Assembly (NCBI GenBank): GCA_018971065.1
Contig: JAGWVC010000149.1
Coordinates: 1-5,799, forward strand
Direction of reading: 5' to 3'
From: Sphingomonadales bacterium
GTDB lineage: Bacteria; Pseudomonadota; Alphaproteobacteria; Sphingomonadales; Sphingomonadaceae
Length of the DNA: 5,799 nucleotides
The position numbers were made by a program, and so were the translations under genes. Position 1 is the first letter of the stretch; every line of letters starts with the position of its first letter. The notes below the pieces were generated by a model that was not told the origin of the DNA, ran no database searches, and was given only the letters and a program-made list of their open reading frames with translations. Below, in pieces: positions 1-5,323 of this stretch.

Positions 1-815
1 ACGAACACCAGCCCGCGCTTCTTCAGTTCCGGCCCCAGCACTTCGCAGATTTCCTGCTCGCGTGCGGTCAGTTCGGTCGCCTCGGCCGATCCGCCGACCG
101 CGAGGTTCGAGCGGAACTCGCCCTCGCCCGGCTTGCGGTTGATGGCGCCGGCCACTTCGCCATCGACCAGCACGATGCGCTTGTCGCCCTTGGCCACGCC
201 CGGAAGGAACGGCTGGACCATGAACGGCTCCTTCCACACCTGCCCGAACAGTTCGGTCAACGCGCCGAGGTTGGAGCCGTCGGCCGGCACGCGGAACACC
301 GCCTTGCCGCCGTTGCCGTGCAGCGGCTTCACCACAAGATCGCCGGGATGGCGCTGGTGGAACTCACGCACGTCCTCGATCCGCCGCGCCACCAGCGTCG
401 GCGGCATGAACCGCGCGAAGTCCAGCACGAAAACCTTCTCGGGGGCATTGCGCACCGATTCGGGGTCGTTGACCACCAGCGTGGTGCCCTTCAGCTTTTC
501 GAGGATATGCGCGCCGGTGATGTAGCCCAGGTCGAACGGCGGGTCCTGCCGCATCAGCACCACATCGATGTCGGCACCAAGGTCGATCTTCGCGGGCGCG
601 CCCAGCGTGACATGATCGCCGGGCTTGCGCTCCAGCCGTTCCACCGGCCACGCCCACGCCGTGATCCTGCCCTCATCCCACGATAACGACGCAACGTCGT
701 AGTACCACAGCGCATGGCCGCGCGCCTGCGCGCCCAGCATCAGCGCGAACGACGAATCGCCGGCAATGTTGATCAAGGGAAGCGGGTCCATCTGGACCGC
801 GACACGCAGAGTCAT
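1..815 (-). CDS. gshB: Glutathione synthetase, C-terminus cut by window edge
   Basis: Cytoplasmic ATP-grasp ligase that joins gamma-glutamylcysteine and glycine with ATP, the second step of glutathione synthesis. The 271 complete codons align by eye with the prokaryotic GshB family. The N-terminal pre-ATP-grasp domain has MRQDPPFD (residues 88-95) and VNDPESVRNAPEK (115-127). The ATP-grasp core has VVKPLHGNGG (161-170), VQPFLPG (200-206), GDKRIVLVDGE (210-220) and the glycine-rich stretch NLAVGG (237-242). E. coli GshB is 316 aa, so about 45 residues, including the last metal-binding segment, lie beyond base 1. The ATG at 815-813 gives the expected N-terminus MTLRVAVQMDP. It sits 13 bases after the yraN stop, with a modest AAAGA ribosome-binding site overlapping that stop region. 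It is probably the last or a late gene of the rsmI-yraN-gshB operon. No frameshift or missing motif is seen in the visible part. Confidence 0.96.
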   Translation of the reverse strand, partial: MTLRVAVQMDPLPLINIAGDSSFALMLGAQARGHALWYYDVASLSWDEGRITAWAWPVERLERKPGDHVTLGAPAKIDLGADIDVVLMRQDPPFDLGYITGAHILEKLKGTTLVVNDPESVRNAPEKVFVLDFARFMPPTLVARRIEDVREFHQRHPGDLVVKPLHGNGGKAVFRVPADGSNLGALTELFGQVWKEPFMVQPFLPGVAKGDKRIVLVDGEVAGAINRKPGEGEFRSNLAVGGSAEATELTAREQEICEVLGPELKKRGLVF

Positions 816-828
816 GGGCTGGAATCTT

Positions 829-1182
829 TCAGATGAGCATCGAGGCGTTGACGATGTGGCGCGGCCAGCGGCCGGGCGCAAGCAGCAGCACGTCCACCCG
901 CATCGAATCGCCCGGTTTCACGTACTTCGGTGCCAGCACTTCCGCCGCCGCGATCACCCGCCGCAGCCGCCAGGCATCGATCGCGCGGTCCAGCTCGACG
1001 GCGGAACGCCGCCACTTCACCTCGACGAACGCCACCATGCGCCCGCGCCGCGCCACCATGTCCACCTCGCCGCGCGGGGTCTTCAGCCGCCGGCCGACAA
1101 TGCGCCAGCCGTGCAGCCGCAGCCACAGCGCGCCCCAGCCCTCGCCGCGCCGCCCGCGTGCTTCGGCCTGCCGGCGATTCAC
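829..1182 (-). CDS. yraN: YraN family protein (UPF0102), predicted nuclease fold
   Basis: Small protein of 117 aa, the usual length for the YraN/UPF0102 family. These proteins have a restriction-endonuclease-like fold, but their cellular role is not established. The core motif is complete: GEVDM at residues 38-42 (E39, D41), then FVEVKWR at 52-58 (E54, K56), which matches the PD-(D/E)xK arrangement. The C-terminal WPRHIVNA motif is also typical. The start is GTG at 1182-1180. It lies inside the end of rsmI so that GTG and the rsmI stop TGA share GTGA, with GGAA five bases upstream as ribosome-binding site. This overlap suggests translational coupling to rsmI. A longer in-frame reading toward base 1416 exists only because the opposite-frame rsmI sequence lacks stops; it is alanine/arginine-rich and has no family match, so I rejected it. 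In E. coli yraN sits downstream of lpoA; here it is on the rsmI side. Confidence 0.93.
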   Translation of the reverse strand: MNRRQAEARGRRGEGWGALWLRLHGWRIVGRRLKTPRGEVDMVARRGRMVAFVEVKWRRSAVELDRAIDAWRLRRVIAAAEVLAPKYVKPGDSMRVDVLLLAPGRWPRHIVNASMLI

Positions 1183-2006
1183 TTCAGTTCCAGCGCCCGC
1201 GCATAGAGCATCTTCCGGTCCAGCCCGGTCGCCCGCGCCACCGCCGCCGCCGCCTGCGACGGCTTGGCATGGACCAGTTCGGCGCGCAGCAGCGCGTCGG
1301 CATCCTCGGCGCTGGCCTGCACCGGCAGCGGCGGCGCCACCACCAGCACGATCTCGCCACGCGGCGGATGGGCTTCGTAATGCGCGATCAGGTCTGCCGC
1401 CGAACCGCGCCGGCATTCCTCGTGCAGCTTGGTCAACTCGCGCGCGACGGCAATCCCGCGCCCGGCCAGCACCTCGCCGATCGCCGCCAGCGCGTCGGTC
1501 AGGCGCGGCGCGGTCTCGTAGAACACCAGCGTGGCGGGCACCCCGGCCAGCTCGGCCAGCACATCGCGCCGCGCCTTGTCCTTGGGCGGCAGGAACCCGG
1601 CGAACAGGAAGCGGTCGCTGGGCAGCCCGGCCAGCGCCACCGCCGTCACCGCCGCGCAGGCGCCGGGGATGACGGTGACGCCGATGCCACGCTCCCGCGC
1701 CAGCCCCACCAGACGATAGCCCGGGTCGGAAATCAGCGGCATTCCGGCGTCGGACACCAGTGCAACGGGTTCGCTTGCCGCCATTGCCAGCAGCCGCTCA
1801 TGCGCGCCGGCATCGGCATGATCGTCGTGCCGGACCAGCTTCTGCTTGATGCCCAGGTGGTGCAGCAGCTTGCCCGTCACCCGCGTATCCTCGCAGGCCA
1901 CCGCCGCAACCGATTTCAGCGTCTCGATCGCGCGCAGGGTGACATCGCCGAGATTGCCAATCGGCGTGGCGACGATGTACAGCCCGGGTTGAAGCAGAGT
2001 GGTCAT
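1179..2006 (-). CDS. rsmI: 16S rRNA (cytidine(1402)-2'-O)-methyltransferase RsmI
   Basis: SAM-dependent methyltransferase of the tetrapyrrole-methylase fold. In E. coli, RsmI (YraL) 2'-O-methylates C1402 of 16S rRNA in the decoding centre. The 275 aa compare with 286 in E. coli. Visible motifs in order: IVATPIGNLGD (residues 11-21), CEDTR (38-42), VSDAGMPLISDPG (84-96), IPGACAAVTA (113-122), GLPSDRFLFAGFLP (127-140), and a C-terminal helix-turn-helix-like tail rich in alanine (about 249-275, ending ARALELK). The fourth motif has Met89 where many members have Thr, a tolerated family variant as far as I know. I chose the ATG at 2006-2004 because it places the family start MTTLLQPGLYIVATP correctly and has GGCGGGA five bases upstream. 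An in-frame ATG at 2021-2019 would add five residues. It is the first gene of the minus-strand cluster, its stop overlaps the yraN start by four bases, and it diverges from the lipoprotein gene at 2050. Confidence 0.96.
   Translation of the reverse strand: MTTLLQPGLYIVATPIGNLGDVTLRAIETLKSVAAVACEDTRVTGKLLHHLGIKQKLVRHDDHADAGAHERLLAMAASEPVALVSDAGMPLISDPGYRLVGLARERGIGVTVIPGACAAVTAVALAGLPSDRFLFAGFLPPKDKARRDVLAELAGVPATLVFYETAPRLTDALAAIGEVLAGRGIAVARELTKLHEECRRGSAADLIAHYEAHPPRGEIVLVVAPPLPVQASAEDADALLRAELVHAKPSQAAAAVARATGLDRKMLYARALELK
1954..1983 (+). promoter_or_regulatory. Weak candidate promoter for the LpoA-like gene
   Basis: TTGCCA (1954-1959) and TACAGC (1978-1983) are separated by 18 bases and lie inside the 5' end of rsmI on the opposite strand. 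The rsmI and lipoprotein start codons are only 43 bases apart, so the promoters of both genes are probably at least partly inside the neighbouring coding sequence. The -10 match is poor and chance is a real possibility. I found no convincing counterpart for rsmI. Confidence 0.2.
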
Positions 2007-2034
2007 GGCAATCCCGCCCATGAACCACTCGGCC

Positions 2035-2039
2035 AAGGA
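2035..2039 (+). promoter_or_regulatory. Ribosome-binding site deciding the LpoA-like start
   Basis: AAGGA ends ten bases before the ATG at 2050. The next in-frame ATG, at 2062, has its purine-rich GAGAGG directly abutting the start codon, which is too close. Earlier in-frame starts (GTG 1999, ATG 2005 and 2020) would put extra residues in front of a signal peptide that is already complete. This site therefore favours 2050. Confidence 0.55.
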
Positions 2040-2049
2040 ACCGCAAGTA

Positions 2050-3198
2050 ATGATCGAGAGGATGATCGGCCGGCGCAGGGCCATCTCCGTGGTGCTGGCC
2101 CTGTTTCTGGCCGGGTGCCAGGTGATTCCGCAAGGGCCGGTGGCACCGCCGCCACCGCCGCCACCGCCGGTTCCCACCCTGCCCAGCGACGGCGGCCACC
2201 ACCGCGTCGCGCTGCTGGCGCCGCTGGCCGGGCCGCAGGCCGGCGCCGGGCAGGCGATCTCGAACGCGGCGCAGATGGCGCTGCTGGACATGAACGCGCA
2301 GAACCTGCGCATCACCACCTATGATACCTCGCCCGGGGTGGAAGCCGCCGCGCAGCGCGCCATTGCCGACGGCAACATGCTGATCCTGGGGCCGCTGCTG
2401 GGTGATGATGCCGGGGACGTGGCAAAGATCGCCAAGCGCGCGAAAGTGCCGGCGATCTCCTATTCCAACGACGTCGATGCCGCCGGCGGCGGCGTGTTCG
2501 TCATGGGCAACATTCCGGGGCAGGCCATTGCCCGCGTCGTCGGCCACGCCCGCGCGCAAGGAGCCACGAAGTTCGCCGCGCTGATCCCGGTCGGCACTTA
2601 TGGCGAACGCGCCTCGAACGCGATGCTGGCGGCGGTGCGCGCCAGTGGCGGCACGATGGTCGGCATGGAAAGCTATGACCGGTCGGGCAGCAACATCCTG
2701 GCCGCCGCGCGCAAGCTGAAGGCGCACGGCGCGTTCGATGCCGTGCTGATCGCCGACGGCGGCCGCATCGCCGCGCTGGCCGCGCCGGTGCTGAAGGCCG
2801 GAACGCCGGGGGTGCGCATCCTCGGCACCGAACTGTGGAGCGGCGACGGCAACGTGCTGAAGGCGCCCGCGCTGAACGGCGCTGAATTCGCGGCCTTGTC
2901 CGATACGCGCTTCCCGCGCTTCAGCCAGTCGTACCGCGTGCGCTTCGGGGTGGCGCCCTATCGCATCGCCACGCTGGGCTATGACAGCGTGCTGCTGACG
3001 CTGCGCATCGCCCGCGACTGGCGCGCCGATTCGCCGTTCCCCACCGCGCGCATGTACGATCGCGGCGGGTTCCTGGGGCTGGACGGCCCATTCCGCTTCG
3101 GCTCGGACGATGTGATCGAGCGCGCGCTGGAAGTGCGCGAGGTGCGCGCGGGCACGGTGCGCGTGGTCAGCCCGGCGCCGGAGAAGTTTGCGGAATAA
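2050..3198 (+). CDS. LpoA-like penicillin-binding protein activator lipoprotein
   Basis: Predicted lipoprotein of 382 aa with a type I periplasmic-binding-protein fold, as in the C-terminal domain of LpoA, the outer-membrane activator of the E. coli synthase PBP1A. The signal peptide has a basic start (R4, RRR at 8-10), a hydrophobic core, and the lipobox LAGC with the lipidated Cys23. Position +2 is Gln, so outer-membrane sorting is expected. A proline-rich linker follows, with eight prolines at 33-40. The globular domain starts near residue 51 with RVALLAPLAGP and contains LILGPLLGDD, a family-typical LGP signature, and a GTYGERA segment. E. coli LpoA is much longer because of an N-terminal TPR-like domain that is absent here. 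The position next to rsmI supports the LpoA relationship. The alternative label is a LivK-like ABC substrate-binding lipoprotein. No transporter genes are adjacent, and the cell-wall role in this lineage is inferred, not shown. Confidence 0.85.
   Translation: MIERMIGRRRAISVVLALFLAGCQVIPQGPVAPPPPPPPPVPTLPSDGGHHRVALLAPLAGPQAGAGQAISNAAQMALLDMNAQNLRITTYDTSPGVEAAAQRAIADGNMLILGPLLGDDAGDVAKIAKRAKVPAISYSNDVDAAGGGVFVMGNIPGQAIARVVGHARAQGATKFAALIPVGTYGERASNAMLAAVRASGGTMVGMESYDRSGSNILAAARKLKAHGAFDAVLIADGGRIAALAAPVLKAGTPGVRILGTELWSGDGNVLKAPALNGAEFAALSDTRFPRFSQSYRVRFGVAPYRIATLGYDSVLLTLRIARDWRADSPFPTARMYDRGGFLGLDGPFRFGSDDVIERALEVREVRAGTVRVVSPAPEKFAE
2146..2169 (+). repeat. CCG/CCA codon tract encoding eight prolines
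   Basis: Eight consecutive proline codons with a nine-base period (CCGCCGCCA twice, then CCGCCG), just after the lipidated cysteine of the LpoA-like protein. It encodes the linker between membrane anchor and globular domain. Such a tract could vary in length by slippage, and runs of this kind normally need elongation factor P for efficient translation. Confidence 0.8.
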
Positions 3199-3235
3199 AT
3201 GCCGAACATCGCCTGCGGATAAGCCAAACCAGCCC

Positions 3236-3265
3236 TTGCCGGGGTGACTCCGCGCCCGGTATAGG
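3236..3265 (+). promoter_or_regulatory. Predicted parE promoter, possibly leaderless
   Basis: TTGCCG (3236-3241) and TATAGG (3260-3265) form a sigma-70-like -35/-10 pair with an 18-base spacer in the 73-base gap between the LpoA-like gene and parE. A start of transcription six or seven bases after the -10 would fall at about 3271-3273, on the parE ATG itself. Only a weak AGGCG, overlapping the -10, lies near the start codon, in agreement with a leaderless message. The spacer is one base longer than ideal. Confidence 0.5.
3246..3250. promoter_or_regulatory. GANTC (CcrM-type) site in the parE promoter spacer
   Basis: GACTC lies between the predicted -35 and -10 of parE. GANTC is the recognition sequence of the alphaproteobacterial cell-cycle methyltransferase CcrM, and in Caulobacter the regulator GcrA works at methylated GANTC sites within promoters. 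By hand scan the window has nine GANTC sites, and only two of them fall between genes. Function depends on the host having CcrM and GcrA, which cannot be seen here. Confidence 0.4.
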
Positions 3266-3269
3266 CGCG
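3251..3269. repeat. Inverted repeat around the parE -10 element
   Basis: CGCGCC (3251-3256) and GGCGCG (3264-3269) are perfect inverted 6-bp arms with the seven-base loop CGGTATA, which contains most of the TATAGG hexamer. This could be an operator or a structure in the DNA, but short GC palindromes are common in a genome this GC-rich. Confidence 0.35.
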
Positions 3270-3271
3270 TC

Positions 3272-5269
3272 ATGGCCGATGACCTGTTCGATGCCTCGCG
3301 TTCCAGCGTGGGCGAAACATACGATGGTTCCGCGATCGAGGTGCTGGAGGGGCTGGAGCCTGTCCGGCGGCGCCCCGGCATGTACATCGGCGGCACCGAC
3401 GAGCGTGCGCTGCATCACCTCGCCGCCGAGGTGATCGACAACGCGATGGACGAGGCCGTCGCCGGCCATGCCAACCGCATCGAGGTCAGCCTTGAGGAAG
3501 CCGCCGGCGCGCCGGGCCGGTTGACCGTGGTGGACAACGGGCGCGGCATTCCGGTGGACGAGCACCCGAAGTTCCCCGGCAAGTCGGCGCTGGAGGTGAT
3601 CCTGACCACGCTGCACTCGGGCGGCAAGTTCTCGGGGAAAGCCTATGCCACCTCGGGTGGCCTGCACGGGGTTGGCGTCTCGGTGGTCAACGCATTGTCC
3701 ACGCTCACCCGCATCGAGGTGGCGCGCAACAAGGAGTTGTACGCGCAGGAGTTCAGCCGGGGCCTGCCCACCGGCCCGCTGCAGAAAGTGGGCGCGGCGC
3801 CCAACCGGCGCGGCACCTCGGTCAGCTTCATCCCCGATGCCGAGATTTTCGGCGCCGATGCCAAGTTCAAGGCCGCACGGCTGTTCCGCCTCGCCCGCTC
3901 GAAGGCGTACCTGTACGCGGGCGTCGAAATCCGCTGGAAATGCGCGCCGTCGCTGGCCAGCGAGGATGTGCCGGCGGAAGCGGTGTTCCAGTTCCCCGGC
4001 GGGCTTTCGGACCATCTGGCCGAGCAGATCGGCAAGCGCGAATGCGTGACTACCCAGTTCTTTGCGGGCAAGCAGGACTTCCCGGGCGACGAACAGGGCC
4101 GCGTCGAATGGGCGGTGGCCTGGCCGTTGTGGTCCGACGGGTCGTACTCGTACTACTGCAACACCATCCCCACCCCCGACGGCGGCACGCATGAACAGGG
4201 CCTGCGCGCGGCGCTGGTCAAGGGCATCCGCGCCTTTGCCGATCTGGTCGGCCAGAAGAAGGCCAAGGACATCGCGCCCGAGGACGTGATCACCGGCAGC
4301 GAGGTGATGCTGTCGGTGTTCATCCGCGACCCGCAGTTCCAGAGCCAGACCAAGGACCGGCTGACCAGCCCCGAAGCCGCGCGCATGGTCGAAAACGCGG
4401 TGCGCGACCATTTCGACCATTTCCTGACCGACAATATGGAGCGTGGCAAGGCGCTGCTGGGCGCGGTGCTGGAACGCATGGACGATCGCCTGCGCCGCAA
4501 GCAGGAACGCGAGATCAAGCGCAAGACCGCGACCAGCGCGCGCAAGTTGCGCCTGCCCGGCAAGCTGACCGACTGCACCGGCGAGGGCAAGGGCGAGACC
4601 GAACTGTTCATCGTCGAGGGCGATTCGGCCGGCGGCAGCGCCAAGCAGGCGCGCGACCGCAAGACCCAGGCGATCCTGCCGATCCGCGGCAAGATCCTCA
4701 ACGTCGCCAGTGCCACCGCCGACAAGATCCGCGCCAACACCGAGATCGCCGACCTGGGCCTGGCGCTGGGCTGTGGGCTGCGCAAGGACTGCAACCCCGA
4801 CAACCTGCGCTACGACCGCATCATCATCATGACCGACGCCGACGTCGACGGCGCGCATATCGCCACGCTGCTGATGACGTTCTTCTTCCAGGAAATGCCC
4901 GACGTGGTGCGGCGCGGGCATCTCTATCTGGCGCAACCGCCGCTCTATCGCCTCACCGCGGGCAAGGAGAGCGCCTATGCCCGCGACGACGCCCACCGCG
5001 CCGAGCTGGAGGCGACGAAGTTCAAGGGCAGGAAGGTCGAGGTCTCGCGCTTCAAGGGCCTGGGCGAGATGAACCCGCAGCAATTGCGCGAAACCACGAT
5101 GGCACCGGCATCGCGCGGCCTGCTGCGCATCACCCTGCCGCCCGAATACGAGGGCCGCGCGGCGGTGAAGGACCTGGTGGACCGGCTGATGGGCCGCGAC
5201 CCGGCGCAACGCTTCATGTTCATCCAGAACCGCGCCGGCGAGCTCGATCCGGATATGATCGACGCTTGA
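3272..5269 (+). CDS. parE: DNA topoisomerase IV subunit B (ParE)
   Basis: ATPase subunit of topoisomerase IV, which with ParC separates linked daughter chromosomes by passing one duplex through another. The 665 aa fit ParE (E. coli 630 aa); an E. coli-type GyrB would be about 800 aa with a C-terminal insert that is absent here. Domains in order: GHKL ATPase with VRRRPGMYIGG (31-41), EVIDN (53-57; E53 the catalytic base, N57 the Mg ligand), DNGRG (88-92) and the ATP lid SGGLHGVGVSVVN (128-140); the transducer domain to about 400; then TOPRIM with IVEGDSAGGSA (447-457, E449) and MTDADVDG (520-527, D522/D524/D526). The quinolone-region PIRGKILN and the late motif RFKGLGEMNP are present, and the C-terminus carries the family tail FIQNRA. 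All key residues are intact. The ATG is the first possible start and matches the family N-terminus. It probably has its own promoter immediately upstream. Confidence 0.97.
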   Translation: MADDLFDASRSSVGETYDGSAIEVLEGLEPVRRRPGMYIGGTDERALHHLAAEVIDNAMDEAVAGHANRIEVSLEEAAGAPGRLTVVDNGRGIPVDEHPKFPGKSALEVILTTLHSGGKFSGKAYATSGGLHGVGVSVVNALSTLTRIEVARNKELYAQEFSRGLPTGPLQKVGAAPNRRGTSVSFIPDAEIFGADAKFKAARLFRLARSKAYLYAGVEIRWKCAPSLASEDVPAEAVFQFPGGLSDHLAEQIGKRECVTTQFFAGKQDFPGDEQGRVEWAVAWPLWSDGSYSYYCNTIPTPDGGTHEQGLRAALVKGIRAFADLVGQKKAKDIAPEDVITGSEVMLSVFIRDPQFQSQTKDRLTSPEAARMVENAVRDHFDHFLTDNMERGKALLGAVLERMDDRLRRKQEREIKRKTATSARKLRLPGKLTDCTGEGKGETELFIVEGDSAGGSAKQARDRKTQAILPIRGKILNVASATADKIRANTEIADLGLALGCGLRKDCNPDNLRYDRIIIMTDADVDGAHIATLLMTFFFQEMPDVVRRGHLYLAQPPLYRLTAGKESAYARDDAHRAELEATKFKGRKVEVSRFKGLGEMNPQQLRETTMAPASRGLLRITLPPEYEGRAAVKDLVDRLMGRDPAQRFMFIQNRAGELDPDMIDA

Positions 5270-5271
5270 TC

Positions 5272-5309
5272 TTGGCGTAGTTGCCGTGTCAACTCGGGCT
5301 TCGGGCCAA
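5272..5309 (+). other. Possible RNA structure between parE and the DUF900 gene
   Basis: In the 54-base gap, TTGGC (5272-5276) can pair with GCCAA (5305-5309). These arms enclose AGTTG (5279-5283) with CAACT (5290-5294) around a six-base loop. No T-run follows, so this is not a standard intrinsic terminator. I see no convincing promoter in the gap, and read-through from parE into the next gene is plausible. The pairing may be chance. Confidence 0.2.
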
Positions 5310-5323
5310 CGGGGGGCTATGGC

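Noticed and set aside
1183..1416. A longer YraN reading with 78 additional N-terminal residues
   Set aside because: The extension lies wholly within rsmI coding sequence, is Ala/Gly/Arg-rich and resembles nothing in YraN. The GTG at 1182 with GGAA upstream gives the normal family length.
2007..2318. An N-terminal extension of RsmI to an upstream ATG (379 aa in total)
   Set aside because: The extra residues overlap the divergent lipoprotein gene and include a poly-glycine stretch that is the antisense of its polyproline tract. The family start fits 2006.
930..2324. A 464-codon plus-strand open frame opposite yraN and rsmI
   Set aside because: Low-complexity Arg/Pro/Ala/Gln-rich translation, opposite two clearly recognised genes. 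It is a composition artefact.
3199..3235. A terminator after the LpoA-like gene
   Set aside because: No strong hairpin followed by a T-run is visible between the stop codon and the parE promoter.
1798..3396. A 532-codon minus-strand open frame across the LpoA-like gene
   Set aside because: It overlaps the confirmed rsmI N-terminus in another frame and is antisense to the lipoprotein gene. It is Arg/His/Gln-rich and has no domain.
3272..5269. Annotation as GyrB instead of ParE
   Set aside because: The length (665 aa), the absence of the insert found in E. coli-type GyrB and the style of the N-terminal and PEDVITGSEV regions fit ParE better.
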